A stretch of 64,000 bases of DNA from Streptomyces sp. JJ38 (GCF_019303475.1 NZ_JABLSI010000001.1:222591-286590), one strand, 5' to 3'. Counted from the first letter of the stretch, positions 51,836 to 61,563 are shown. A program made the numbers and translations. Notes: generated by a model not told the origin, from the sequence alone.

Positions 51836-53758
51836 TCAGGGGAGCTGGCCGGACCCGGAGGTCGCGCCGCGGTACCAGTACTCGAGGGTCAGCACGTGCC
51901 ACAGATGCTTGGAGAAGTCGCGGTGCCCGGCCGCGTCCTCGGCGGCCATCCGCGTCAGCGCCTCACGGCGCAGCAGCCCGGAGCGGACGAGCAGGCCGTC
52001 ATGGGCCACCTCGCGCACCAGCGGCGCCAGATCGCGGCTCATCCAGGCCCGCAGCGGGGCGCTGAACAGGCCCTTGGGCCGGTACACGATCTCCCGGGGG
52101 AGGACCGAGCAGGCCGCCTCCTTGAGGACGGCCTTGCCCTGCCGCCCGACGATCTTGCGTTCCCCGGGGACGGCGAACGCCGCCCTGACCACCTCGACGT
52201 CCACGTACGGCACCCGCACCTCGGTGGACGCGGCCATACTCGACCGGTCCGTGTACGCGAGGTTCAGACCGGGCAGGAACATCCGGGCGTCCGTCAGGCA
52301 CATGCGGTTGACGAAGTCGTCCAGATCGTTGTCGTGGTAGACGTCCGCGTGCTCGGTCAGCACGTCCTCGACCGTTCCGGCCAGATCCGGGTCGACCAGG
52401 GCGAGCAGTCCGGCCTGGTCGTACATGGTGTAGCTGCGCCGGAACGCGGTCTCCTCCGGGAGGCCGGCGAAGGAGAGGAACCGCTTGGCGAAGCGCACCG
52501 AGCGGTAACCCCGGCGGGCCGAGGCGACCGGCAGCCGGTCCACGGCCGCCGACAGGCCGCGCCGGACGGGCCCCGGGACACGCTGGTAGCGCAGGGCGAG
52601 CACGTTGGCCAGGTGCTTGCGGTACCCGGCGAACAGCTCGTCGGCGCCCATGCCCGAGAGCATCACCTTGACCCCGGCCTCCCGGGCGGCCGAGCAGATC
52701 AGATAGGTGTTGATCGCGGCCGGGTCACCGATCGGCTCGTCCAGGTGGTAGGTCATCCGTGGCAGCACGTCGAGCACGTCCGGAGCGATCTCGATCTCGT
52801 GCAGGTCGACGCCGAACCGCTCGGCCACCCGGCGGGCGTGCCGAAGGTCGTCCGGCATCGCCTCGAACCTCGCGTCCTCGGAGCGGAAGCCGATCGTGTA
52901 GGCGGAGATCCCGGGGTGGTCGCGGGCGGCCAGCGCGGTCAGGTAACTGGAGTCCAGCCCCCCGGAGAGGAAGGTCGCCACGGGGACGTCGGAGAGCAGG
53001 TGACGCCGGGTCGACTCCTCGACGACGGCGGCGATGTCGGGCTGCTCACCGTCGCGGGCCCGCTCCCGGCCCTCGGCGGCGACGTCCCGCAGATGCCAGA
53101 ACCGGCCGCGCCGCACCTGTCCGTCGGGCCCGCACCGCAGCCAGGTGCCCGGCGGGAGCTTCTCCGCCTCGCGGAACGCGCACCGGGAGTCCGGCACCCA
53201 GTAGTACAGCAGTGAGGCGACGAGCGCCGCGGGGTCCACGTCCAGCGATCCGCCCGTCCCGGCGGCGAGCGCCTTGAGCTCGGAGGCGAACACCAGTCCG
53301 GTGCCGCGCCGGAGCAGGAACAGCGGCTTGATGCCGAGCTGGTCGCGGGCGAGCACCAGGTCACCGGTGCGCTCGTCGAAGATGCCGAACGCGAACATGC
53401 CGCGCAGGCGGGGAAGGCAGTCGGTGCCCCAGCGCCGCCAGGCCTCCAGCAGCACCTCGGTGTCGGAGGTACCGCGGAAGCGCACCCCGGACGCGGCCAG
53501 TTCGGCGCGCAGCTCGGGAGCGTTGTACAGCTCGCCGTTGTAGGTGAGGGCGAGGCCGTCCGAGACCATCGGCTGGGAGCCGGTCACGGTCAGGTCGATG
53601 ACGGACAGACGACGGTGCCCGAGGTGCACCTCGCCGTCACCGAGGGGGTGGCTGTAGCGGCCCGTGCCGTCCGGGCCGCGGTGGGCGAGGATGTCGGTGA
53701 GCCGGTCGGTGACGGCCTTTCCGTCCGGCCACCGGTACGTGCCTGCGATGCCACACAT
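51836..53758 (-). CDS. asnB: Asparagine synthase (glutamine-hydrolysing)-like amidotransferase
   Basis: A 640-aa protein. MCGIAG carries the N-terminal Cys2 nucleophile; SHPLGDGEVHLGHRRLSVID (~36-55) and YNGELYNAPELRAEL belong to the glutaminase domain; FLSGGLDSSYLTALAA (~257-272) is the PP-loop. In polysaccharide clusters AsnB homologues amidate sugar uronates. It is 3 nt after the Wzz-like gene. Free asparagine synthesis is the other possibility. Confidence 0.9.
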   Translation of the reverse strand: MCGIAGTYRWPDGKAVTDRLTDILAHRGPDGTGRYSHPLGDGEVHLGHRRLSVIDLTVTGSQPMVSDGLALTYNGELYNAPELRAELAASGVRFRGTSDTEVLLEAWRRWGTDCLPRLRGMFAFGIFDERTGDLVLARDQLGIKPLFLLRRGTGLVFASELKALAAGTGGSLDVDPAALVASLLYYWVPDSRCAFREAEKLPPGTWLRCGPDGQVRRGRFWHLRDVAAEGRERARDGEQPDIAAVVEESTRRHLLSDVPVATFLSGGLDSSYLTALAARDHPGISAYTIGFRSEDARFEAMPDDLRHARRVAERFGVDLHEIEIAPDVLDVLPRMTYHLDEPIGDPAAINTYLICSAAREAGVKVMLSGMGADELFAGYRKHLANVLALRYQRVPGPVRRGLSAAVDRLPVASARRGYRSVRFAKRFLSFAGLPEETAFRRSYTMYDQAGLLALVDPDLAGTVEDVLTEHADVYHDNDLDDFVNRMCLTDARMFLPGLNLAYTDRSSMAASTEVRVPYVDVEVVRAAFAVPGERKIVGRQGKAVLKEAACSVLPREIVYRPKGLFSAPLRAWMSRDLAPLVREVAHDGLLVRSGLLRREALTRMAAEDAAGHRDFSKHLWHVLTLEYWYRGATSGSGQLP

Positions 53759-53761
53759 GTC

Positions 53762-55294
53762 CTACCGCGCCTCCTCGTTGCCGTCAGGAACCCGTGCCGC
53801 GCCCGCCGGGAGCCGCTCCGCGCTCCGCGCCGTCCCGTTCCGCCGGGTCGGCCGGGTCTCGTGTCCGTGCGGCGCGGTGGGTGCCCCGTCCCACAGCGTG
53901 CCGTCGGTCCGGTCGAGCGGATCGGGGTCGGTCAGCACCACGCCGAGCACGGTGACGCGCTGGTCGGCGAGCTGCCGTGCCACCGTGTGCAGCCATGCGG
54001 TGCTGCCGTACCCCGCCCGCACGACGAGCACCGTCCGGGTGCCGAGGTGCCGCAGGTCGCTCCACGCCGTTCCGGGGGCCACCGAGCCGACGCCGAGCCG
54101 CCGCTGCCGGGACGGCGCGTCCCCGGCGTCCTCGTCGCCGACGACGGCCGGGTCCCCGGGTCTGGGACGGCGGTCCGCGAGCCGCCGGCCGGGCAGGCCG
54201 TCGACGACGACCACCGGCTCCTTCGCGGCCAGGGTCCGGGCCAGATCGAGCGCGAGCGCGCTCGTGCCCCGCGCACACCCCAACTCCAGGAGCGACACCG
54301 GTTCCGCCGCGCCGCGCACGGTGCGGGCCAGGGTCGCGGTGAGTCGTGAGCGCGCCGAGCGGGCCCGACGGCGCCGCCACCGCGGCCCACCGGGCGCTTC
54401 CGCGATGACCGACGCGCCGAGGTGCGCCGCGATGTCCCGGCGCAGCACGGGGCGGTCCGCCACCACCGCGGTCACCGCGGCGAGGGAGAGTCCGAGGACG
54501 AGTCCGAGGACGAGCCCGATCGCGCCGTTGGTCGCGGCCGTCCGGGGCACGGAGTGCCGCACGGTGCGCGGGGCGTCCACGATCTGGGTGCCGGAGACGA
54601 GGTCGGCGACGCCTACCCGCGCCTCCGTGGCGCGTCGAGCGAACTCACTGATCTGTGAGGTGAGTTCGGCCCGGCGGGCGAAGAGCGACTCCAGATCCGC
54701 CGGGGATTCGGGGCCGTCGCTCTCGGCCGGGGCCTCCTCGATCGCCCGGTTGACCCCGGTGAGTTCGTCCCGCAGCCGGTCGCGCTGGGCGAGCAGCGCG
54801 GTGGCCTCGGCGTCCGCGGCCTCCCGGATCCGCCGCACGTGGTCCGCGACGAACGCGTCGGCCAGCGCCTGGGCGCGGGCCACGGCCTCCGCGTCGCTGT
54901 CACCGCTCACGGTGATCTGCAACAGGTTGTTCGTCACGCCGAGGCCCTCGTAGTCCTCCATGAAGTTCTCCGGATCCTGTGCGGAATCCAGGTCCCGCAG
55001 GGCCTGTCCGGCGATCCGGGTGGTGTGCAGCAGAGCGACGTCGGTGCGGATCAGCGTGCCGGGGTCGTTCGGCTGGTCCGCCTCGTGTGCGACGAGCACC
55101 TTGGTCACCGCGGTGGGCGGCGGTGGCAGCAGGGCCGCCGCCGCCGCGCCGACGAGCAGGCCCAGCAGGGCCAGGGAACACCACAGGCGGCGTCGCCTCC
55201 GTACGGACACCACCAGCGTCTGCAGGTCCAGCAGCGGTGCGCCGGGGGAGGGTTCGGGCGTCGCCGGCGTCGCCGGTGTCGTCGTCGGCGTCAC
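53762..55294 (-). CDS. Wzz/polysaccharide co-polymerase-like protein with degenerate BY-kinase-type domain
   Basis: A 510-aa protein from GTG 55294 (GTGA overlap). There are two membrane helices: LALLGLLVGAAAAALL (~39-54) and GLVLGLVLGLSLAAVTAVV (~261-279), with a coiled region between (ADAEATALLAQRDRLRDEL). The C-terminal part resembles a BY-kinase: LLELGCARGTSALALDLART sits where Walker A belongs, but the GKT/S Lys is missing; VVVVDGLPG fits Walker A'. It probably controls chain length; kinase activity is doubtful. Confidence 0.82.
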   Translation of the reverse strand: MTPTTTPATPATPEPSPGAPLLDLQTLVVSVRRRRRLWCSLALLGLLVGAAAAALLPPPPTAVTKVLVAHEADQPNDPGTLIRTDVALLHTTRIAGQALRDLDSAQDPENFMEDYEGLGVTNNLLQITVSGDSDAEAVARAQALADAFVADHVRRIREAADAEATALLAQRDRLRDELTGVNRAIEEAPAESDGPESPADLESLFARRAELTSQISEFARRATEARVGVADLVSGTQIVDAPRTVRHSVPRTAATNGAIGLVLGLVLGLSLAAVTAVVADRPVLRRDIAAHLGASVIAEAPGGPRWRRRRARSARSRLTATLARTVRGAAEPVSLLELGCARGTSALALDLARTLAAKEPVVVVDGLPGRRLADRRPRPGDPAVVGDEDAGDAPSRQRRLGVGSVAPGTAWSDLRHLGTRTVLVVRAGYGSTAWLHTVARQLADQRVTVLGVVLTDPDPLDRTDGTLWDGAPTAPHGHETRPTRRNGTARSAERLPAGAARVPDGNEEAR

Positions 55295-56688
55295 CCCGCA
55301 CCTCCCGTCGTGTCCCGGGCCTTCGCGCCCACCGGTGTGGCGGCACGCCGGGGGCGGTCGGCGGAGCGTGCCGCCCGGGCCCGGACGGGTTCGGCGAGGA
55401 CGACGCCGACGACCTCCTGCCGGGCGTCCGCGCAGGCCTCGGCCACTTTGGCCAGCTCCTCCGTGCTCAGGCCGCCCGCGCTGAGCACGACCACGGCCCC
55501 CGACGCGTCGTCGGCCTCCGGCACGACCGGCCGCGACACCGGGACCTCCACCACGCGCAGCAGGGGGCCTTCCCCGCCCGAGGGGCCCGGCGAGGGATCG
55601 TCCACCGCCTCGGCGGCGAGCCGTTCGGCGGCACCGCGGGCGATCGCGTCGCCCTCCGGAACGATGACCAGCAGCCTCCGGTGTCCGGGCAGCAGCTCCC
55701 CGAGGCGGGCACACACCCGCCGGTAGCGGATGCGCCGCCCCGCCTCGTCGCCGGACGTCCGAGGGGCCGGTGCGTCCCACCGGACGTCGACGCCCAGCAG
55801 CGCGCGGACCCGGGCGCGCGGGCCGGAGACCTCCGCCCGGGGCGCGGTGTCCTCGGCACAGACGTCGACGGTGCCCAGCGGGACCGAGCGCAGCGCCGCG
55901 GCGGTTTCCGGTCCGGTGCGCGGCCGACGGTTCATCCGGGCGGCGGCGAGGTGTCCGAGGACCGCGAGCAGCAGGGCCAGCAGCGCTCCGCCCATGATGA
56001 GCTGCGCCCTCGTCGGCGGCGCCTCGCCGTCCGGCCGGGCGGCCGGGCCCATGACGACCATGCTGGCCTGCCCGGCGGCCGGGTCGGCGGCGTCGAGCGC
56101 GTCACCGGCCTTTTGCAGCGCGGTGCGCAGTTTCGTGAGCTCGGTGCGGGTCTGCACGCTCTCCACGGTCCGTCCGGGATCGGCCGCCTCGGCCAGCTCG
56201 GTGATGCGGCGGCTGGTCCGCATCACGAGCTGCCGCAGCGACTCGGACCCCTCCGCCGCCTCGGACGCGGGGCCCTCGCCCGTCAGCCCGGCGGCGAAGG
56301 CGACGAACTGCCGGGCCATCTGGTCGGCGAGCTGCTGGGCCCGCTCCGGGGTGTCGGCCGTGCCCGAGATCTCGATGATGTTCCCGTCGGCGGCCGTGGC
56401 GCTGACATCCTCCCGCAGCTCACCGCCGCTCACCCCGGGCCAGTCGAGCGTGGCGGCCGCGCGGTCGGCGACCACCGAACTGTCGGCGATCGCCGCCTGG
56501 GTGAGCAGCTCACGCTCTCCCCAGGCCCCGGGCAGCACCACGGACGCCGACGTCGTGTAGCGCGGCGGGAACAGCACGGAGGTGCCGTAGCCGACGAGCG
56601 CGCCCACCACGGTGAGGAGGGCGAGAAGCCGCCAACGGCGGTGGATCATCCGCCCGATCGTGGCCAGGCGTATCGTCTCATCGCTCAA
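55291..56688 (-). CDS. Wzz/polysaccharide co-polymerase-like protein
   Basis: A 465-aa protein. TTG 56688 forms a TTGA overlap with the previous stop. It has two membrane helices (LLALLTVVGALVGYGTSVLF near 23-42 and LIMGGALLALLLAVLGHLAA near 232-251), with the Wzz-type outer loop between, including ALPGAWGERELLTQAA-like and helical stretches. The C-terminal cytoplasmic part (GHRRLLVIVPEGDAIA) resembles a degenerate ATPase with no clear Walker A. It works with the following Wzz-like protein. Confidence 0.82.
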   Translation of the reverse strand: MSDETIRLATIGRMIHRRWRLLALLTVVGALVGYGTSVLFPPRYTTSASVVLPGAWGERELLTQAAIADSSVVADRAAATLDWPGVSGGELREDVSATAADGNIIEISGTADTPERAQQLADQMARQFVAFAAGLTGEGPASEAAEGSESLRQLVMRTSRRITELAEAADPGRTVESVQTRTELTKLRTALQKAGDALDAADPAAGQASMVVMGPAARPDGEAPPTRAQLIMGGALLALLLAVLGHLAAARMNRRPRTGPETAAALRSVPLGTVDVCAEDTAPRAEVSGPRARVRALLGVDVRWDAPAPRTSGDEAGRRIRYRRVCARLGELLPGHRRLLVIVPEGDAIARGAAERLAAEAVDDPSPGPSGGEGPLLRVVEVPVSRPVVPEADDASGAVVVLSAGGLSTEELAKVAEACADARQEVVGVVLAEPVRARAARSADRPRRAATPVGAKARDTTGGAG

Positions 56689-57950
56689 CGACGCGGCCTC
56701 TTCCCGGTCCGGAGCGCGGCGCTGGACGACACCGGGGTCAGGCCACGGCAGGCCGCCGCGTAGGCGGCGAGCAGCGCCGTCTGCGAGTTGCGCCACGCGA
56801 GCGGCCCGTTGATCCGCTCCCGGCCGATCGCGCCCATCCTCGCCCGCCGCTCCGGATCGTCCAGCAGCTCCGCGACGAGCCCGGCGAAGGCGGCCTCGTC
56901 GTTGCCGGCCGCGTAGACGGCGGCGTCACCGGCGGAGACCCGCGCCTCCCGGAGGTCGAACGAGACGATCGGCCGCCCCATCACCATGTACTCCAGGACC
57001 TTGTTCATGGTCGACACGTCGTTGAGCGGGTTGTGCGGGTCGGGGGAGAGGCACACGTCCGCGGTGGACAGGTAGCGCACGAGGTCGGCGTCCGGGACGC
57101 GCCCGGTGAACTCGACGTGGTCGGCGAGCCCGAGCCGCCGGGACAGCTCCACCATCGCGTCGAAGGTGTCACCGGCGCCGACGAACACCGCGTGCCAGTC
57201 GGTCCGTCCAAGCTCGTCACGCAGCTTCGCGAGGGCACGCAGGGCGTAGTCGACGCCGTCCTGCGGGCCCATGACGCCGAGGTAGCACAGCAGATGAGGC
57301 TTGCCGCGCATGAGGCCGGGCTCGGCCGGTACGGGGTGGAAGCGTGCGACGTCGGGCGCGCTGCGCACCACGAAGACGTCCTCCGCGCGCCGTCCGCCCC
57401 GGCGTACCGCGACGTCCCGGTAACTCTCGTTCGTGGCGAGCACGACGTCCGCGGTCCGGTAGGTCAGCCGCTCCAGCCCGCACACGGCGCGGTAGAGCAG
57501 GTCCTTCCCGCGGCCGAACCGGGAGAGGTACAGCTCGGGTACGAGGTCGTGCTGGTCGAAGACGAACCGCGCCCCGCGCCGCTTCAGCCACAGGGCGGGG
57601 AGGAACAGCAGGTCCGGCGGGTTGCAGGCGTGGACGACGTCGACCGGGCCGACCTTCCGGGCCAGCCGGAGGGTGTGCCACAACGCCGACCCGTACTCCC
57701 GCGGGTAGCCGGCCGGTCCGCCCGTGGCCGCCCGCAGGGGGTAGCGGTGGATCCGCACCCCGTCGATCTCCGCCTCCGCCTCCGTGTCGCGTCTGTTCCC
57801 CCGGGGGCAGATGACGTGCACCGTCCAGCCGGCGTCGCGCAGGGTCGTGCACTCCTGCCACACCCGCCGGTCGAACGGCACGGACAGGTTCTCCACCAGG
57901 ATCAGCGCGCGCCGGCCGGACCGGTCGCCGCCGGCCGTGTCACCAAGCAA
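56685..57950 (-). CDS. Family 4-type glycosyltransferase (WbuB-like)
   Basis: A 421-aa GT-B protein. LVENLSVPFDRRVWQECTTL (~18-37), VVHACNPPDLLFLPALW (~105-121), LLCYLGVMGPQDGVDYALRA (~222-241), and NKVLEYMVMGRPIVSFD (~318-334) are GT4 features. TTG 57950 is the only plausible start, and it overlaps the previous stop by 11 nt. It adds an early sugar of the repeat unit. Confidence 0.88.
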   Translation of the reverse strand: MLGDTAGGDRSGRRALILVENLSVPFDRRVWQECTTLRDAGWTVHVICPRGNRRDTEAEAEIDGVRIHRYPLRAATGGPAGYPREYGSALWHTLRLARKVGPVDVVHACNPPDLLFLPALWLKRRGARFVFDQHDLVPELYLSRFGRGKDLLYRAVCGLERLTYRTADVVLATNESYRDVAVRRGGRRAEDVFVVRSAPDVARFHPVPAEPGLMRGKPHLLCYLGVMGPQDGVDYALRALAKLRDELGRTDWHAVFVGAGDTFDAMVELSRRLGLADHVEFTGRVPDADLVRYLSTADVCLSPDPHNPLNDVSTMNKVLEYMVMGRPIVSFDLREARVSAGDAAVYAAGNDEAAFAGLVAELLDDPERRARMGAIGRERINGPLAWRNSQTALLAAYAAACRGLTPVSSSAALRTGKRPRR

Positions 57951-59256
57951 GGCCCAGGTACTCCGGTTCTGTCTTGCGCGTGTCCGCGTCGGGAAGGTGG
58001 ACGAGGTCGACGATCACGGGGCCGTGGCCGTGCGGCAGCGCCGAGACGACGGCCGGGTCCCGGGTCCCGACCAGGCACACCTCGGCGTGCTCGAGCACCT
58101 CCTCGACGGAGTCGGCGAGCAGTTGCGCGAGGTGGGGAAGCCTGGTCTCGATGTACTCACGGTTGGCCCCGAGCAGCCGGGACAAGCTCACGTTGGCGTC
58201 GTAGATCCGCAGGTCGTACCCCTTGCCGTAGAGCCGCTCGGCCAGCTCGACGAGCGGGCTCTCGCGCAAGTCGTCGGTGCCCGGTTTGAAGGACAGCCCG
58301 AACAGCCCGGCCCGGCGTTTGCCGGTGCGCTCGACCAGCTCCACCGCACGCTGCAGATGGTCGGCGTTGGAGGGCAGTACGTGGGAGAGGATGGGCACCG
58401 AGACGTCGGCGCGGCGCGCGGTGTGGACCAGGCTGCGCAGGTCCTTGGGCAGGCACGAGCCACCGAAGGCGAAGCCGGGCCGCAGGTAGGCGGGGCTGAT
58501 GTTCAGCTTGCGGTCGGCCAGGAACACGTCCATCACCTGCTGGGAGTCCACCCCGAGGGCCTGGAACACCGCTCCCAGCTCGTTGGCGAAGCCGATCTTG
58601 AGGCCGTGGAACGCGTTGTCCGCGTACTTGATGGCCTCCGCCGTCGGGATCGGCACCCGGAAGACCTCGCCGGGCAGGCCCTCGTACAGTGCCCTGACGA
58701 CCTCGCCGCTCGCCGGGTCGAGCTCGCCGATGACCGTCTTGGGCGGATCGTGGAAGTCCCGCACACTCGTGCCCTCGCGCAGGAACTCCGGGTTGACCGC
58801 GACTCCGAAGTCCACCCCGGCCGTACCGCCCGCGGCCTTCTCCAGGATCGGCACCAGCAGGTTCAGGCAGGTGCCCGGGAGCATCGTGCTGCGGAACACG
58901 ACGGTGTGCCGCGCACCCCGCTCGGCGAGCGCGCTGCCGATCTGCTCCGTGACCCGCTCCAGGTAGGTCGTGCACAGGCTCCCGTTGGGCTCGGACGGAG
59001 TGCCCACGCAGACCAGCGACACCTCGCTGTCCCGGACCGCCGCACGGACGTCGCCGGTCGCACGTAACGCCCCGGTCCGCACAGCCTCGGCCGTCAGTTC
59101 GCCGATACTCTCCTCGACGACGGGAGCCCTGCCGTCGTTGACCAGGTCGACCTTGACCTGGTTCACGTCCACCCCGATGACCTCGTGCCCCATCCTGGCC
59201 AGGCACGCGGCTGACACGCAGCCCACGTAGCCGAGCCCGAAAACGCTGACCCTCAT
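57940..59256 (-). CDS. UDP-glucose/GDP-mannose 6-dehydrogenase (AlgD-like)
   Basis: A 438-aa protein. VSVFGLGYVGCVSAACLARMG (3-23) is the NAD site, FRSTMLPGT (~124-132) and VNPEFLREGTSVRDFHDPPK (~154-173) the substrate loop, and GFAFGGSCLPKDLRSL (~255-270) carries the catalytic Cys. The PEFLREG...DFHDPPKTVIGE pattern is closest to AlgD-type GDP-mannose dehydrogenases. It makes a nucleotide uronate. aaaggaa ribosome site at ~8 nt. Confidence 0.85.
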   Translation of the reverse strand: MRVSVFGLGYVGCVSAACLARMGHEVIGVDVNQVKVDLVNDGRAPVVEESIGELTAEAVRTGALRATGDVRAAVRDSEVSLVCVGTPSEPNGSLCTTYLERVTEQIGSALAERGARHTVVFRSTMLPGTCLNLLVPILEKAAGGTAGVDFGVAVNPEFLREGTSVRDFHDPPKTVIGELDPASGEVVRALYEGLPGEVFRVPIPTAEAIKYADNAFHGLKIGFANELGAVFQALGVDSQQVMDVFLADRKLNISPAYLRPGFAFGGSCLPKDLRSLVHTARRADVSVPILSHVLPSNADHLQRAVELVERTGKRRAGLFGLSFKPGTDDLRESPLVELAERLYGKGYDLRIYDANVSLSRLLGANREYIETRLPHLAQLLADSVEEVLEHAEVCLVGTRDPAVVSALPHGHGPVIVDLVHLPDADTRKTEPEYLGLAW

Positions 59257-59314
59257 GCTCGGTTCCTTTCCACAGGCAGGCCCTCCCGGGCCGCGTTCCG
59301 CGCGTCCGCGCGCA

Positions 59315-60793
59315 TCAGTAGGCCCCCTGCCCGCGGAGCACCGCACGCAGCGTCTTCCACAAGATCACCGTGTCCAGGGCGAGCGACCAGTCCTCCACGT
59401 ACCTCAGGTCCAGCCGGACCGTCTCCTCCCAGGACAGATCGCTGCGTCCGCTGATCTGCCACAGGCCGGTGAGCCCCGGCTTGACCAGCAGCCGCCGCCG
59501 GATGTCCGGGCCGTAGGCGGCGGACTCCTCCGGCAGCGGAGGCCGCGGGCCGACGAGTGACATCGACCCGGTGAGCACGTTGAAGAGCTGCGGCAGCTCG
59601 TCCACCGAGTACCGGCGCAACGCCGCTCCCACTCGCGTCACCCGTGGGTCCCGGCGGAGCTTGAACAGCAGGCCGGCGCCCTCGTTGCGGTCGGCCAGCT
59701 CGGCCCGTGCCCGGTCGGCCCCGGCGACCATGGTGCGGAACTTGAGCATGGTGAACTCGCGGCCGTCCTTGCCGACCCTGCGCTGGCGGTACAACGCCCC
59801 GCCCCGGCTGTCCAGCAGCACGAGCAGCGCGACGCCCAGCATCAGCGGGGCGAACAGCAGCAGCAGGACCGTCGCGCCCACCCGGTCGACGATGCCCTTG
59901 ATCACCCGGCGCCCCCCGGTGAAGGCCGGCATGCTGACCCGCAGCAGGGGAATTCCGAGCACCGCGTCGATGTGCAGCCGTGGTCCGGCCACCTCCATCA
60001 GGACGGGAGCCACGATCATCTCGGCGTCGCTGCCCTCGATGTTCCACGCCAGCCGCTGTAGCCGGTCCGGTGACCAGTGCGGGTCGGGGGTGACGGCGAC
60101 CACCCGGTAGCCGTCGCGGCGGACGTGGTCGGCCACCTCCGCCAGCCGGCCCACGACCGGCACGCCGTCCAGATGGTCGCCGTCCGGCCCCAGACCCTCC
60201 GGGGTGCACACCGCGTCGACCCGCCAGCCGAGGTGCGGGAACTTGCTGGTCCGGGTGATCAGTTCGCGCAGGGTGACCGGGCTCCCGGCGGCGAGTACCG
60301 GCCGCAGACAACGGCCTTCGTTGCGCTGTTTGTGCAGCCAGAGCCGCAGCAGATAGCGGGCCGTCATGGTGACGAGCGCGATCGCGGGGATCGCGACGAA
60401 GATCCAGAGTTTGATGTTGCGCGAGGTCAGGGCGATTCCCGCGAGGGCCAGCACGACGGTCGCCGTGAACAGCGCGCGTCCGAGCCTGCGGAATTCCTCC
60501 GCACCCTGGCCGAGTACGGCCGGAGCCCACGCTCGGCTCACCGCCAGGGTTCCCAGCACCAGCAGTTCGGTGGCGAATGCGAGAATGCCCCATTTCTCGT
60601 GCCAGTCGGCCGCGTCCCGGGCCCCGAAGAAGTTACCGATCGCCGCCACCACGCAGGCGGTGGCCATCGTGTCCCCGGCGATCACGTAGCGCCGGTAGCG
60701 CTGCTCCCAGTCAACCGTGGGCCGGTTGATCGTCCCGCTCGCCAGACGCCCGTGCGCCGACGGAGACGGGCTGACTAATCCCGCTTGCCGCAC
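59315..60793 (-). CDS. Exopolysaccharide-initiating sugar transferase (polyprenyl glycosylphosphotransferase)
   Basis: About 492 aa from GTG 60793 (ggggg site 4-9 nt upstream); GTG 60880 is a longer alternative. There are N-terminal membrane segments (AGDTMATACVVAAIGNFF, ILAFATELLVLGTLAV, and LWIFVAIPAIALVTM), then a catalytic bacterial sugar transferase domain: YRQRRVGKDGREFTMLKFRTM, VDELPQLFNVLTGSMSLVGP, and KPGLTGLWQISGRSDLSWEE. It transfers the first sugar-phosphate to the lipid carrier. It heads the EPS operon. Confidence 0.93.
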   Translation of the reverse strand: MRQAGLVSPSPSAHGRLASGTINRPTVDWEQRYRRYVIAGDTMATACVVAAIGNFFGARDAADWHEKWGILAFATELLVLGTLAVSRAWAPAVLGQGAEEFRRLGRALFTATVVLALAGIALTSRNIKLWIFVAIPAIALVTMTARYLLRLWLHKQRNEGRCLRPVLAAGSPVTLRELITRTSKFPHLGWRVDAVCTPEGLGPDGDHLDGVPVVGRLAEVADHVRRDGYRVVAVTPDPHWSPDRLQRLAWNIEGSDAEMIVAPVLMEVAGPRLHIDAVLGIPLLRVSMPAFTGGRRVIKGIVDRVGATVLLLLFAPLMLGVALLVLLDSRGGALYRQRRVGKDGREFTMLKFRTMVAGADRARAELADRNEGAGLLFKLRRDPRVTRVGAALRRYSVDELPQLFNVLTGSMSLVGPRPPLPEESAAYGPDIRRRLLVKPGLTGLWQISGRSDLSWEETVRLDLRYVEDWSLALDTVILWKTLRAVLRGQGAY

Positions 60794-61563
60794 AGAACCC
60801 CCCAGGTTCGACGTGCTCGCCCAACACCGTTCCTCCACAAGGGGAGGCCCCTGTCGTCCCGCCCCACTGTCCTGCTCCACGGCAGACGGCCATGCCGTCT
60901 CCGCGCACGACGTTGCGACCCAGCGCCGGGTTCATCTGGGCAACCCACCCCGGCCGCAGCGGACTCCTGTGTCCTTGCCCTGCCTGGCTCCCGAGGGCCG
61001 CGGAAACGCGAAACCTCGTGTCAGCGCACCGAAGGCCCCCTCCCGGGATCCGTGAATCGACCACCCCAAGGCTGCCGCCGAGGGCACGACGTCTGGCTTT
61101 CCTCGGCCCGGTCCTGAAGATCGTTGAGGTGCGCCTCAGGCCCGGACGGATGAAGCACGGTCAATCTAGACCATCGTCTGTTGGTATGAAGAGAGTATGT
61201 GTGAAATTCGTGCTGGAGATTTGGAATTAGCTCACGTGTTCGGTGAAGTGCGGTGAGCGCCTTGACATCACCGTGCACACCAGCCCCTGCCGCCGCCCCC
61301 GTTCCCGCCCTGAGTGGATCATGAATTCGAGGGAGTTCACGGCTGGGCCGAAGAGTGGCCGAAATGCCTTTGCCTGGCCGGAAAGGGGGCGACGGGTGTG
61401 CGGTGATCAGATGTCGCGGAAGAGACCAGCCAGCCCCGTGACCTGCCGCGACGACCTCCTGTGGGGCGCTGACCTGCGCGAATGACCTTTCGGCTGTTTC
61501 ACGCTCGTGCCGCTTGATGGGGCCGGAAGTCCCAGAGAAGTCCCAGAGGACTCCCACATCTGA
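60794..61563. other. Non-coding region upstream of the EPS operon
   Basis: No gene supported. It holds a local low-GC segment (61140-61230) that probably contains the EPS promoter (minus). At 61526-61547 there is an 11-bp tandem repeat (gaagtcccaga twice) just before the integrase remnant. Confidence 0.55.
61526..61547. repeat. 11-bp tandem repeat upstream of integrase remnant
   Basis: gaagtcccaga occurs twice, at 61526-61536 and 61537-61547, without a gap. It lies just upstream of the recombinase pseudogene. Purpose unknown; it may be part of a former attachment or promoter region. Confidence 0.55.
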
